Shown here: in pieces, positions 21,627-34,504 of the stretch
Layout: the number at the start of each line of letters is the position of its first letter
Numbering within the stretch: position 1 is the first letter of the stretch
From: Sanghuangporus weigelae
Lineage: Eukaryota; Basidiomycota; Agaricomycetes; Hymenochaetales; Hymenochaetaceae
Direction: 5' to 3'
DNA length: 64,000 nucleotides
Assembly: GCA_033182465.1 (NCBI GenBank)
Contig: CP137327.1
Coordinates: 992,001 to 1,056,000, forward strand
Made by a program: the position numbers and the translations under genes
The notes under the pieces: generated by a model
Databases searched by the model: none
Seen by the model: the letters and a program-made list of their open reading frames with translations, nothing else
What the model was told of the DNA's origin: nothing

Positions 21627-23611
21627 CTACGAAGAAGCGGCAGCGGCAGGTGCTTCAGGTTCAGGATCAGCTCCTTCTGTTTTTGACTTCTTGCTCGACA
21701 ATATGATGGGCACTCCAACACCACGTACACCAGCATCCGGCCCACCGTCGGGTTCAACTGGTCGTTTTCGCTTCTCCCCCGTTTTCTCCTCACTGTTTGC
21801 ATCTGAGGATTTCTTACCAGGAGAGCCCTTCTTTGGAGAGCCCTTGCCTTCTCGACGGTCTCCACCTTTTCTACCACTCTTTCCACCCCCTCGGCCACCC
21901 CCTCCACCGTGGCCACCACGGCCACCGCGATTGGATTTTCCTGCAGTGCGAGTTGCGAGGGCCATTACTCGCCTTGCGGCGGTTTGTGCGCGCTCGATGA
22001 GGAAAGCTTTTTCTTCTGCTTCTATGTACACAAGTCGGAATTGAGTAATCTGACCCGTTAATCATTGCGAGAGTGAATAGACAAACCTTCTGCTTCTGAC
22101 CACGTAACCTCCTTTCCGTTGAGCGTCTTGACTTTTTCCTTGACGAAGGCGATGTCCTCTTCTGAAAGCGCTTTGCTGAATCCGACGAGAGCTTCACTAG
22201 CTTCCTTCTCGTATTTGATGAACGGTGCGTGTTCGAAGCGTTCTTTTATCGGCACCTGTTTTAAAAGTGTTCTCAATGATTTCGATCATTATCAAAGTGT
22301 GACTAGTTATCTTACCTTGACGTCGTCAAACGTTAAGTTCCCTTCGATACCTGTAAGCTTGAGCGCACTATTCTTCACATACGGGATCTCCGCTTCATCG
22401 ATCTTTCCACCGTCCTCATCAAGGACCTTGAGCTTCTTGCCCATAAACTCGAGGAATACCTCCGGTTTCGGCGGTTTCTTGTCGTCCTTGGAGCCTTTTT
22501 TGTCTTTCCTCTTGTCGTTTGGTCTGAAGGCATCGAAGCTCTTGGCAGGAATGCTGTTCTCGTGTGCTCTTCGCCATTCTGCGGCTTTCCCAGTGAGACC
22601 TTTTTCTTTAATTTTCATGTCGCAGTATGCTTCTCTGTATCGCGAGATTAATATATCTTGAAAGTGGACGTATAGGCAATGTACGTACTTCGACATCGTG
22701 AGTAGTTCGGTGTCCTTCCATTTTGGTTTTGGGTCTAGTTTGACGAAGCGCTCGGCAGTCGACACATCAGCAAACTCAACGAAAGCAGAGCCCTACAAGA
22801 GGTAATAATAAAGATAGGTATATATACCCAGAGACGTATCAAGCCTACCTTGAACTCCTTCGTCTCGTATTTTCGTCGCATACGAACAGCGTTAACACGG
22901 CCATACGCATTGAAGTATTTCTCAAGATCCTTCTGTAATCCGGGATATTCGCTTCCGAATCCTTTCTATAAGCATATCCACTGTCAGGCGGATTGAATCT
23001 ACTGATCCTCCCGATATGAACGTACAGCATATACGCTTCTTTCCCACTGCCCCTTTGGCTCCTTGACCTCTGTCCGACGATGCACATTCACACCGGCTTC
23101 ATCGACCTCCAACTCAAGACTTGTTCGAAGCGCATTGACGAGCCAGTCATGACCAAACTGCTGGAACTCGCGCATACGCTTGAAAGACGCGACTTGCTTG
23201 ACTGGTACCCAGTGTTCAGCGTTTGCAGTGTGCAATGTCCACATGAACCTGTCCGGCACTTTCATATTGAGGACCTGGGTACGACATTGTCTGAAACACT
23301 GACCTGTCATACGGCAAGTTCGAATCAGAGAAATAAAATTCAACTAAGTTTTCGGCTCCTCAGTAAACCAGCGTCTATGCGAAAACTCAGGCAAATTACT
23401 CACTTTGTCGACAAGCCCTATTCTTCTTCTCCGCATCCGTTTCTTCCTCCGGCGCTGACTCTGGCTGTGCTGTTGCAGTCGAATCTCCATTCTTGTCGAC
23501 CTCTGTGATGTCGTGCTCTTCGATGTCAGATTTTGCGTCGTCTGGTTTCTCCTCAGCCTCGACTTTCACTTCAACTTCAACAGGATCAGCGACCATCTCA
23601 ACATCGGCCAT
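21627..23611 (-). CDS. La protein (La motif, RRM, C-terminal RRM)
   Basis: La binds the 3' oligo-U tail of new RNA polymerase III transcripts, protects them and aids tRNA maturation. The acidic N-terminus begins MADVEMVADPVEVEVK at 23611. The La motif follows (about residues 70-155) with QIEFYFSDSNLPYD and FMW, and GVNVHRRTE. RRM1 (about 165-240) has VYAKGFG and KGSAFVEFAD. After a Lys-rich linker comes a second RRM-like domain (about 325-420: NSALKLTGIEG, EALVGFSKA, KTLNGKEVTWSEAE), as in the xRRM of La proteins. An RGG/Gly-rich patch (RGGRGGHGGGGGRGGG) and a basic tail end at 21627. Several short introns occur; the one splitting the La motif near 23340-23395 needs a phase-1 join that restores RQIEFYF. 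It looks intact and is a housekeeping gene. Confidence 0.93.
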
Positions 23612-24704
23612 TTCAGCACTTTGTTTTGAAGTATGAGTTAGATGGAATGATGGTAAGAGTTAACGTTAGCAGTAGGGAAGGAAGCTGAGAATCTGGTCCA
23701 GTCAACTCAACTCGAATCAGGATCGTGAATGAATAAATTTGTACATGTAGATCCTTACGTAATAATTCAGACAAAATGATTCCGCTTTTTGCTTCGTTCT
23801 GCCTCTTCATCCATCTCTGCTGGTTCGTCTGGTCATTTAAACACAATCGTTGCCCTTAAAGCAACTGAAGGCCGCAATAGACTTGACTTCGTGCTCGAAT
23901 CGGCTGTGTCTCGGGCAAGGACTCAAAAAGATCCACAGAGGTGACACTGAGATCTCGTTCCGGATAAAGTTCTACACCTACTAGTAGATAAGACGACGAC
24001 GCAACTATCATTCGGACTTCCTTTTCTCTTTCATCCATGCTTTCCAACAGGGAATGTACATGACCGACAAGGGATGTCTCTACTTGACTAGGAAGAAAGC
24101 GATAGTCATTTATTAATACCTCGGAAGAAAATCTACCGCGAAATACTGCATGTATCCTCGCCAGGCTCCCATCTCAGGCCGCAGGTTAAAGCTCCTTCCT
24201 CCCGCAACAACTGGCGCCGATTCCGCCAAAGTGCCAAGAATTTTCCTGTCTAAGACGCGACGCTACGATGATAACTTATTCCGCTCACGTTCCGATCATA
24301 TCGGTTAAAGATAGACTTATCAAAAAGAAAGCTGGCGATCTCAATTCAAGTTACTCAAAATTTCGCGGCGGATGCTTTACTTATTTGCATTCTCCTGGCA
24401 CTTGTTATGGGAATTTCGATCAACGATGATCTACATATGTCAAACCCCACCAGCAGCGCCGGGCCGTGGAGAAGTTTTGATAGAAGCAGGCAACATATAC
24501 AGTATAGCCTATCGGTGAACTCAATGCTGAATGCATATGCACACGATAACCCTTCTCTGCGATCGTATCTCGGCGGGTACCTGTCACGCAATCACGGCTA
24601 CTCCATGCAAATATCATATAACCCACGAGGAGAAGCTCGAGGATAGTCTCTCAGGTTCACCTCAGACTCTTCTCTTTCCTCCTTATACTCTGTCTGTTCC
24701 GACT
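23612..24704. promoter_or_regulatory. Divergent intergenic region between La and an MFS gene
   Basis: 1.09 kb without a supported gene; both neighbours start from it. Contains CT-rich sequence just before the transporter start (24655-24700) and A/T-rich segments around 23710-23780. Open frames on either strand are short and not protein-like. No operator can be named. Confidence 0.5.
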
Positions 24705-26785
24705 ATGAGTACCTCGTCCATAAGCGAAAAGCAGCCCTTTGACGACGATGAGAAGATCCATCATGCAACCGCGGAGTATAGGGAAGTCGATGAAGCAGCT
24801 CAGCTCTCGGTTCAAGGTACGGTCGATCCCGTCGAGGCTCTGAGGATTCGGTGCGTAGCCTTCTTCCTCCTTGCAACTGATTCGCTGAGCCATTTTTGCA
24901 GCCGCAAGATTGATTTGCATATCCTCCCCCTGATGTGCAGTACGTTCCTTCTCCTGCTGCTTTGCGAACTTCTCTTCGAATACTTACTTTGATATCAGTT
25001 CTCTATTGGATTCAATTCATGGATAAGACGACACTCGGAAGCTCGGCGCTTCTCGGTATCCGAGCGAGCACGCATCTCAACGCAACGGAGTACAACTGGC
25101 TTGGAACGATATTCTACCTCAGTTATCTTATCTTCGAGTATCCCCAGAACCTCGCTCTGCAGCGGTTCCCTGTAGGAAAGTGGATGAGGTCAGTTGACAT
25201 TGTAATCTATTTTTAACTCGCCAGGGCTGTGCCATGTTGCTGATGTGTTGCTCTACTTATCGCGCGAAAATACGTATTTAGTATCAATATTTTCACATGG
25301 GGCGTCGCTCTTTGTGCGCATGCCGCGTGTAAGAACTTTGGCGGCCTCTTCGCGGTTCGCTTCATCGTAAGTATCCTTCCGATTTCTACGTTTGGAAATG
25401 GAAGTTTATTGGATTTGATTTCAGCTTGGAATGTGTGAAGGCAGTATCACCGCCGGATTCATGATTGTCAGCGCCATGTTCTATACGCGCCCGGAGCAAA
25501 CCCGTCGCGTCGGATACTGGTGTAAGCCGGGTGTCTTTTGCAGTGTGATGGTCCTTCTAATCATCCGAATAGTCTTGATGAATGGCACTGCGCAAATTAT
25601 TTCTGGCTTCCTCTCATTTGGTTCCCTGCATATCCAGACGTCTGGATTTGAGCCTTGGCAATGGCTTATGATTATTTGTGGAGCACTGACTCTTATTACC
25701 GCTGTCTGCTATTGGTATGCTTCCGAATACAGCTGTACCCCACTTTTAACCGGACTAATCGGATCTCCGAAAGGTTCTTCTTCCCGGACTCACCAACGAA
25801 TGCATGGTTCCTGACTCCGGAAGAGCGTGTAACGGCTGTTAATCGCATTAAAGGCAATCAGGCAGGTGTCGAGAATAAGCATTTCAAGAAAGAACAGTAT
25901 GTAAATTTCTTGCATATTATGAACTTGAACTGAATGGTTTTCAGGATGATTGAATGCTTGATGGATCCGAAGACTTGGATCTTTGCTTTGTTCTCTTGCC
26001 TCGACAATATTCCGAACTCACTCACGAATCAAAACAGCCTGATTATCAACTCGTTCGGTTTCAGTACTCTCGAAACGACCCTACTTGGCTGCATTAGCGG
26101 GTAAGATCAACTGTCAAATTACTAAAATCTTGCTTCCTAATGGTAAAATCAGCGTTGTCGAAATTGTCACGATTTACACGGGTGTCAACCTGGCCGCTGC
26201 CTTTAACAACAGTATCGCCTACGTCGGTGCGATCTATTTCATCCCGAACGTCCTCGGTTCGATCCTTGTTAGCGTGCTTCCATGGTCTAACAAGGCAGGT
26301 CTGCTGGCAAGCATATACATTACCGGTGTCGGGACGACAGGATTCGTACTTTCGCTTGCGTGGGTAAACCAAGCGACTGCAGGACACACAAAGCGTGTTA
26401 CGATGAACGCTATCATGCTTGTTGCATACTGTGTCGGAAATTCCGTCGGTCCTCAAATGTGGCTTGCGAAATATATTCCTCGGTACGTGTTTCCATTACC
26501 TTCTATCGCGATTATCCATACTCACCTCGAATTTTGTAAAGTTATCACGTTCCGTGGGCTGTCATCACAGTCTGTTACTTCATCTGCCCTATCCTCTTGC
26601 TCGTTCTGCGATACATTCTCGCCAAGGAGAACAAACGACGTGACCTAGAGCCACCAGACACCACGTACGATGACGTTTGGATTAAGGTGACAGACGAGAA
26701 TGGAGATATCATCGAGAAGAAAGTCGACAAAGCTTTCCTCGATCTTACCGATCACCAGAATCGCGATTTCAGATATCCTCTTTAA
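24705..26785 (+). CDS. MFS transporter, allantoate-permease (ACS) type
   Basis: Proton-coupled anion symporter type of the MFS, like fungal Dal5/Tna1 proteins, with twelve predicted membrane segments. The start MSTSSISEKQPFDDDEK is preceded by a CT-rich leader. Landmarks: LRIRRKIDLHILPLMC at the end of the cytoplasmic N-terminus, FMDKTTLGSSALLGI, YNWLGTIFYLSYLIFEYPQN (TM2), GGLFAVRFILGMCEGS (TM4), a central FPDSPTNAWFLTPEER loop typical of the family, NIPNSLTNQNSLIINSFGFS, and IAYVGAIYFIPNVLGSI. The C-terminus NRDFRYPL closely resembles the family's usual NxxFRYxL ending. At least seven introns. The substrate is unknown (allantoate, nicotinate or another small organic anion). A scrap of its N-terminus recurs at about 28481-28548. 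Confidence 0.9.
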
Positions 26786-27188
26786 ATTTTTTTATGCCTA
26801 TATAGATGAACTCCGCCATCTGCGTAGACTTGGGTGGTGTCATGATCTTATTCACGAATCTTGTATTGACTGTGTAAGACTTCCGTATCTAGAAAATGAA
26901 TGGATTGAATTACCTGCTTCTTCCAACATGGCCATCACTCAAAAAGGTGTAAATAAGGAAATTTGCATGCAGCAACATCATTCTCCTGCGAGAAGTTTCA
27001 TCAATCCGCAAAACGGAACATGACGCTGCAATTTCCTTTCCTCTGTTCCTCGAGCTCCTCTCTTCCTTTCTTGTCGTTTCTCGCAGCCCACAGTCACGCG
27101 TTACACTCATTCAGGTGTTTATAATACCACTTTTCATTAACACGAAAAGCAATGTGGCAGCACCGCAGAAGACGATAATTGAATGGGT
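26786..27188. other. Intergenic, no gene seen
   Basis: About 400 bases between the transporter stop and the convergent transporter pseudogene. Nothing protein-like; it probably holds the 3' untranslated region of the transporter. Confidence 0.5.
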
Positions 27189-27970
27189 TCACGCGTTTGA
27201 AGTCTGCCAGCCAACGTCGCTATCAATTACCTGATATTGCATGTCGAGATCGAGCATACCTGGTGCATCATCCTCTCGGATGACGCGGTAGATCGCTATA
27301 TTTACTTGTCTCTCGCCAGACAAGGATTTACCGCTGCGTAGTCCACCAGTTGTGGAGATTACATTTTTCAGGAGGTAGAGCCTACATGAAAGTCGAAAGT
27401 TAGAGCGAATCCACCGCCGTTGATATGAGGAAGACCAACACACCATGTAATCACAGAGATACAGATGGTGATACTGTGATACCATCAATGATGAAAAGCC
27501 ATTTACATCTGTAAAGACCAGACATGCCACGCATCCGGAGAAGACCGCTAGAAAGTAACAGGGACTTAGCGTTTAAAATTGTAAGATAATATCCAAAGTA
27601 AAATACCTAGCAATGAGTCCGCTGACAGAGCTAGCCAAATTCTGAGAATCAGTAAATACCAGAGTAAGATTTCGTGGTTCGGTATATTACCTGGGCATCC
27701 CAATACGGAGCAAACCGAGCCGCAAGCTCTGTGTTCTTGTAGTATCTACCGAGATATGCGAGTGTCGCAGGGACGACCCCGCCCTCGATATTGACAGTAG
27801 GTAAGTCATTCGAGATGGCGTTGGCATTGTTCGTGCGGACCATGTTCGGCACGAACGTCGTGAGGAGGATGCGCGAGAAGAGACGCGTATCGAGTATGCG
27901 TACTACGATTCTGTGCTCTTCTTCCGCTGTATATTCAAGGTTCAGGATGGATATAGTACGGATTTATATC
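27189..27970 (-). pseudogene. Broken ACS-type MFS transporter, related to the genes at 58703 and 62221
   Basis: On the minus strand the segment codes recognisable but shortened exons: RILDTRLFSRILLTTFVPNMVRTNN followed by NAISNDLP (27800-27895, against the LDTRLFPWILLTTFVLNMDR core of the 58703 gene), then IEGGVVPATLAYLGRYYKNTELAARF (27700-27790), and RQVNIAIYRVIREDD (about 27265-27310). The segment between NDLP and IEGGV, about 60 residues carrying TM2-TM3 in the paralogues, is deleted, and the second six-helix half is absent. It is a remnant of a third member of the family found at the window's right end, 31 kb away and inverted. Confidence 0.85.
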
Positions 27971-29369
27971 AATATCGTCATCGTCATCGTATCCCTCTTT
28001 GACGTTGCTTGGATCCGAATCGCCGCCGCAGTCAGGTCTGATTTCTGGGGTGACCGTTTCTGGGCTCTCCGAGGCGATTCATGGTCGAAAAGTAAGGACG
28101 CCACGAAAAGTAACACTAATGTTAGTGACAAGTGGACAAATAAAGCAGTACTAGTACTAGTCATGAGGGTAGATAGAGCTACATGTATATGTATACCCCG
28201 GCATATTCCTCTAAGCACATAACCTTCCTTGAACGAGCCGAACCAATAGTATTTTGGGGTACTTTCCATATCGTGATACCACATGATTGCAAGCATGTAA
28301 AGCCTAGAGTCCGCAGCAAATCAAAGGTAGGAAGAGATACACAAGGCGGCCGCACAAAGAGCATATCGAATCAACAGAGCGGAGAAGTTCCTGCTTATTC
28401 CAGTTTCTCAAGAGTCAAGACCCAGATTCAGAGTCTCTTCTTCCCTTTCCACGGTCTGGTTCGACACTGCGGATTTGTCGTTTATCAACTTGAAGAGACT
28501 GCTCAGTTCTCAGTTCGAGAGACGGTCGACCGAGCCAGGGCGTTTTAGTTTTGATGCAGGGTACTTACGAAAGTGTAACAAGAGAAAGTCGGTCGGAAAC
28601 CTATGTCCTTAACAAATTGAAACTGGTCAGTGAAATCGTGGGAAATCCGTAAAGGAACGCAGTCAATACCATTACCCCATACTATTATAACGATACCACA
28701 AGGTTGCTCTGGAGAGAAAGGCAAAAAAGAAGAATAGGAATCAAATTACTCGTAGTCGTATCATACTGTACCATACCCGCAGCGTACTATCATATATTGT
28801 ACATAACAACAATTCAAATAAATAGAAGCGAAACGAAACAAAACACCATTACAACATCAATTCCCTCGACTAACCTTCCAATCGAAATCAAATCGAAGTC
28901 GGCTCGGTATCGGGTAGGAAAGAATCAGGGAAGAAAGAATAGGGAACGAAGGAAGGAAGGAAAGAAGAAAGGAAAGGAAAAGCAAAGATAATAATTATCT
29001 TCAAAAAAGAGAACGAAGTAACGAAGTGAAACAGATGAAAGGGGAGAAGCGACTAAGAAAACAACAAAATAAAGAATAATTATGCATGACGAAGAGGGAA
29101 GGCGAAAAAACAAGAATGGACAGAATGTGCCGAAACGAAGGAGCAGAACGAAATGGATCGAAGGTGAGGGCTAGATTCCAGTAGACGAACTGTCCAACGA
29201 AGGGTGAGGATGAAAACGGAGTCGGCATTCCATATGTCCAACCGCGGGCATTGACACTATTCGTACAAGGAACAACTAGCCAAAGGCCGCGAAACGACTC
29301 CTTGGATGTCGAAAGGACAAAGGAAGAAACGAACGAAAGTGAGCTGCGCGGGATGCACCGCAGTACGTA
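27971..29369. other. Intergenic with one transporter scrap and an A/G-rich tract
   Basis: 1.4 kb without a complete gene. 28481-28548 resembles the N-terminus of the transporter at 24705. 28915-29060 is strongly A/G-rich with GAAGGAAGGAAAGAAGAAAGG runs, a simple-sequence tract near the 3' side of the Hpc2-like gene. Nothing else recognised. Confidence 0.5.
28481..28548 (+). pseudogene. Scrap of the N-terminal exon of the ACS-type transporter at 24705
   Basis: Residues EETAQFSVRETVDRARAF match DEAAQLSVQGTVDPVEAL (24791-24845) over 18 positions, with GCTCAG and TCTC.GTTC conserved in DNA. It is isolated and has no downstream exons. Short, so only moderately certain. Confidence 0.5.
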
Positions 29370-31845
29370 TCACGATACGCCTTCGAGTTGCTGTGCCTCG
29401 TATCGTTTCTTCATCACACTCACTGTAACAAATGCGCGATAATGAATAAGATCCGTTGGTATTTTTCGTAAAAATATCTGAGCGAGTATAGAAACGCACC
29501 TTCTCGAGAAATCTGGCCGGAGGACATCCACCCATCGGGGAAGGCAGCGACGACCTTTTGGTACAGCACCTTACGCGTGCCTTGCTCGCTCACCTGCACC
29601 GTCGAGTTTTCCAGAGCACTAGCACAGTCAAAAGATCGAGTCAGCCAACTCATCAATCAATCCACTCCTCTAGAAGGAAGGGAGAACAAACAACGTACTT
29701 CCTCTCATTCTCAATCCTCACACTCTCATTACTCAGTACAACAAGCTCCCAGATGATATTGCGCATTCGCTCTGTTAGGCGGTATCGCTGGACGGGCATG
29801 TGCTGACTCGAGTGCGTCGGGCCATCTTTCTCTTTGTCCTTCCCAGGTCCAGGAGTCCCATCGACTTCCATACTGCTATCTGCCCCGCCATCTGCTTGTG
29901 AAGGCGGGAGCGGGATGCCGTTCATGTTGGGCGTGCCCTCGGTAGAAGTCGCTCCTGCTTTTGACTTTTCTTGTCTTCGTTCTGGATAAAGGATGCAAAC
30001 CGTAAGTAAATGCGCAGAGCAACACGAATTTTTATTTCTGGAATACGCACCCCATGCCTGAACGATCTTCTCATGCTCATCCTTCGCCTTCTCAAACCCT
30101 TCCAACGCAATCTGACGCAACTCCTCAATCAGCTCATCCTGCCTCGCAAGCAGCAACTTCTGATGATCCGCATACACCGTACGCTTGATGAGCTTCGTCA
30201 TCGTATACTTGTTGTATATGAACAACTTGGGCATGAGCGCGAAGAAATTATCGTTGTATTCGCCGACGTGGATGGCTTTGAGTGCCGTACGCGCGAGGAT
30301 GGGTTTGATCGAGGGAGGGAATTTACCCTTTTGTTCGAACGACTCGTGCGAGATCGCGTCTTTGAGCTCGTACAGGGCGGCTTGCAGTTCCGGATGGAAC
30401 GACTCGATCTCGACGGTCTTGCGTTTTTTCTTCCCCGTAGCTGAAGTCTCGCTAGCTTTGCGCTTGAGAGCGCTAGCACTGTCGACCGACGCATTAGCAT
30501 TGACAGTTGCAAAGCCGTTGGTAGTTACACCGCTGGGTTGCATAGCGGATATGGACGCCTTGGCCTCCTCTGAGTCCGACAGTGTAATCGGAGTCTCACG
30601 AGTTCCAGGAACGATCAGAGGATAAGAATTGAACGGATCCGTTGGGGATTTAGAAGATTGAGACGGAGGAGGGGCACTTCCGGTCGACAGTCCTGCTGCA
30701 GTTGACGCAACGGCGGCATTGACGGCTTGCGATCCAGCAAGGGGAGTAATCGTCGGCACGATGAACTTCCTGCTTTTTGGTTTCTTGGGTGAAGAACCCA
30801 CCCCATCGCGCTCCTGAGAGTCCTTATGTGACTTGTCTTTCATCAAGGCCACTTCTCCTGAGGAGACGTAGAACCCTTGCTGCTTCGTCTGAGCGAAGTA
30901 GGTGCGCTCGTCGAGAGCGAGTTCAGAGTCATCAATAAATGGATCCTCGAGGTCGTAGTACTCTGCAGCGTTATTCTTCCTTCCTGCCTTGCCTCTCCCT
31001 TTTCCCTTTCCACTGCGGGTCGAAGGGCCGCCTGCGTCCGGTGGTTCACCCTCACTTTCGCTCGATTCGTCATCTCGTTTAATTGGCGGAGGAGTCGGCG
31101 GTCGTTGTCCAGATTCTTTGGAAAGCTGTAGGATGTCAACTTCGTATCTCTCTGGCCCGCCGAGAGAGATGTCTAGCCGGATGGTTTGCATGCGAGGCCG
31201 GGAAGGGAGTGGCTGAGGGGACGGCGATCGACGCTTCGATTTCGGCTTTACCGACGTCGAAGCCGGCTTCTTCGACTTTTCGTCCGCGCTGACGCCATTG
31301 ACAGACGGCGCGCGCGACGACGAGGACGGCTTCGCATGACCATTAATGTTCGCAGACGTTGAAGGTACATCGCTGTTGACGCCCGAGACTGGCTTCTTCT
31401 CGTCCTGATCATGAGTTGCCGGAACGGCATCGGGATCGGAGGTATCCAAATCAGGCAAGGGGGTTATTTCCTTCTGTTTCGCAACAACACTGCCGCCGTT
31501 CTCCATAATCATCTCTGGGGGGCCGGGTGTCGTCTCCTCCATCTTTATGTCCTGCCCGTCTGCCGGCGCGGGCGATGTGTTCCTGGGCGAGCTGCTCGTC
31601 GCCGGCACGACCTCCTGCTCCGGCGTGCCCATGTGCACGTCCTGGAGGGGAGGAGAATTGTGAGAATTAGCGTGGGAGTTCTTACGGGGTGAGAGGGGGC
31701 TCTTCGGTGCGCCGGCTTGGGTTGCACCCCCTTTCGTCGTCGTTGTCGTCCTCTCCGTCGTCTCACCGCCGTTGTTCGACGAATTTGCGTGTGGCGGCTC
31801 GATGAGGACGTCGTCGTCGTCTGTGATATCATACACTTCTGTCAT
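29370..31845 (-). CDS. Hpc2/ubinuclein-like subunit of the HIR histone chaperone
   Basis: Hpc2 (ubinuclein in animals) is a subunit of the HIR/HIRA complex, which deposits H3-H4 independently of replication and represses histone genes; the Hpc2-related domain contacts histone H3. Four exons (30051-31845, 29699-29981, 29500-29618, 29370-29422) give 749 residues; phases fit at every junction. N-terminal 290 residues are Ser/Pro/Thr-rich with TIRLDISLGG near 225. The Hpc2-related domain (about 293-345) has the signature EYYDLEDPFIDDSELALDE and FYVSSGEVAL. A helical middle domain (about 480-600) includes SFHPELQAALYELK, NKYTMTKLIKRTVYADHQ and the KAKDEHEKIVQAWE helix. The C-terminus ends KKRYEAQQLEGVS. 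The 69-nt second intron keeps the frame open if retained, so a longer isoform is possible. Confidence 0.9.
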
Positions 31846-34504
31846 GCCTCACACACGCCTCAATAAAAAAACAACTTTGGCCTATGACGAGGGGTAGACA
31901 GGCCGAAATAAGAGAGTTGAGGGGGGAGGAAGTTGAGAGAGAGACGTAGGCGTAGATAGATAGTAGACTTACCCCCTCCATAATATTATCTGAGAAAAAT
32001 TGTTAGGTCGGGTCGTCGGACTTGTCGTGTGTGTCACTGTCAGCTTCTGTTGTTTGGTTTGGTGTATTTTTTATCTTTCCTTTTCTCTTCTTTTTTTCCT
32101 GCGCGACACATCAATTTCTTCCGACGCTGCTCTTCAGCTCTCTTCACTCCATCCACACAACTCAATACCTCCACAAAGCTCTTCGCAAAGCCTTCGTCGT
32201 CCATTTCTATTCATTCAGTCGAACGAATTGCCCAATAAATCCTGTACAAGAATGACTCTTTAGCGATTCAAGTGGATCTCACTTCCCAAATTCGTTCAAA
32301 CTCGACGCGCGTCGTTTTTCCTTGCGTTTGGTGAGGTTTCATATTCCTTTCGCATCTCGCGACTGCCGCGACTTGCCAATTCTGTCAACATCCACTCGCG
32401 GCGTGGCTACGACACAAAACATCCTTTTTCCAAACTTGCCTCTATAGGCAGGAGGCCATCCTTTTTCGGCCTCAACTCATTCCTTCGTCTTCATCCACTC
32501 AAAATGCTCGCATTAATTCATGGAGGCCTCACTGGCATCTGGAAACTGGCATACTTCATTTTGCAAGTGAATTTGATCGTGTAATACGGGAAAATTATCC
32601 GTTGGATCTTTACTTTCTCTGAAAAGTGCCAAACCGATCTTCTGACGCCGACGAGGCGACACGAGGCATGGGATTGGTTCCGCAGAAGCTCACATCAATC
32701 AGGTCGGCCTCCTCAAGTTCAACAACCAAGGGGGAAAAATCTGATTAAGTCAGATCGGCTCGCTTCAGCTGAGTGCTTTACACATTAATATTCAGGCAGT
32801 CAAAAAAACAAAAACTTGTGAAGTGAAAGCAGGAGGTCTCCGCGCGCGCTATTGCACACCAGGTGGCGCAAATGCACTCCAACTACTTTAGTACGTTGCT
32901 CAATGTCAGCGGACCTATCCTTTTAGCGCTCTGTCAGACCTTGATGTATACTACTGTCACTTTGCCAACGTAAAGTCGAGGGCAAAGAGAATGATTTAGT
33001 ACGTTGGAGGGCGGTCGTCGTTTCCTTGTGCATCACGCACCGTGTCAATCGTGTTCAATTAGAATCCAACTATCACCTATGTAGTATCAGTCACATATCC
33101 TCCTTTTTCTGAGAAGTTAAACACGGCTTTGAATCCGAGTCGCGTACGATAGGGATATGAGGAGCCTGGACTTATATATTATTATTAGTGCAATATTGAT
33201 AATATTGGCCTGGAATGGTTTCGACCAATCACTCAATCGATCCGAGACAGTTGGTAGCAGCGCACTCTGTCCTTCTGCTCTACTCGAGTCTGTTGTACTC
33301 GAATGCAGACTCTGCGATGTAGGCGCCATATACTACGGGTACGAACGACCCGGCTCCGAGTCAAGCACACTAAGACAACAATACGCATACAAAAAATCAC
33401 GAGAACACTCAAGACATCCAGTCTCATTCATTCAAGTCAAAAGCATCTGAAATAAAGGCGTTCGAATGTATTTGGATTTATATTGTATTGTACCTGTTTT
33501 TTTGTATGCACAATACACGTGAATCGCTGGAACGACGTCAACGGTCAAAGGAGGGAGGGGAGAGAGGCTGAAAGAAGGAGGCTGGGCAGCTGAGGAGCTG
33601 GGCGAATCTGAAATGGCTGAGCAGTGTCTTTCCAAGATCTATCCGCGTTAAGGACCTTGAACTCGATAGCGGTGTTTGCGCCTTTCTCTTGAAGACCGAC
33701 GTGTGCTCAACAGAATCAGGATCAGAACAAAACAAGGATCCGTTTAACACGGTATCATGATGAGGAGTCCTAGTGGCCTTACTAAGAGATACTTATCTTC
33801 GAAGGAAGGAAGCTGCCGTGGGTATCATGATGATCATCCGAAGCATCGCCTTTCGCTCTTTTTGCGATGAGCACTTAAAGTACTTACGTGGATGATTGAT
33901 CGGGACGGGTCAGAGCAATTTATATGAAATTGAATGAATATTTGTATATCATATAGACTCCTGGGTCGAGCGTCTTCAGGGTCGCTGATTACGGTTGAAT
34001 GACAGAAGAGGCCATTTGAATGGAGCTGCGGGCGGATGCGGTGTAGGCTGCCAGGAAGCGCTGTGCACTCACTGACTCATTGACGAGTGGCAGAACATCA
34101 AGATGTGGACATGCACGACGTTCTGACGAGCATCCTTTCCGTAGCCGATATTTTTGTCATCAGTAAGATTTCAGTGCTAGCCTAGGAGGAGGAAGGATCC
34201 AACCCCAATGGAATACGGCGCCGAGGTCGATCTAGGCAGGTGAGATCTGTTGACCAAGCCAGATTTCGAGCTTGATATGGTAAGGATGAGAGGCGGGGAA
34301 GACTCGAAGAGGAAACAAATGATCAGATGACGTGGGGATCGAGAATTAAATAATATTCGTCGGAAATGGGTCCTGTTCGCTCGGCATGTGCCGGGCCCGT
34401 CGCCAGTGCACACACAAAAACTAAATTCGTGGTGCCGCTGACGCTGCGCCCCAACGACTTCTCGTCTCCTTCTCACCATTACTTAGACCACTACCGCCGC
34501 TCTC
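31846..34504. promoter_or_regulatory. Long divergent intergenic region (2.66 kb)
   Basis: Separates the Hpc2-like gene (minus) from the acyl-CoA synthetase gene (plus), so it holds both promoters. CT-rich tracts occur at 32040-32110 and 32140-32260. The middle (32500-34200) has only short open frames without family motifs. No tRNA, no inverted repeats with target duplications and no similarity to other parts of the window were found by eye. It is long for the gene-dense parts of this window. Confidence 0.45.

Noticed and set aside
28915-29060. A/G-rich tract as a possible coding region (Lys/Arg-rich)
   Set aside because: Simple sequence without splice context or similarity; probably a microsatellite-like tract.
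33117-33450. Open frames near 33.1-33.7 kb as small genes
   Set aside because: Similar-sized frames on both strands, no motif, no codon preference seen by eye.
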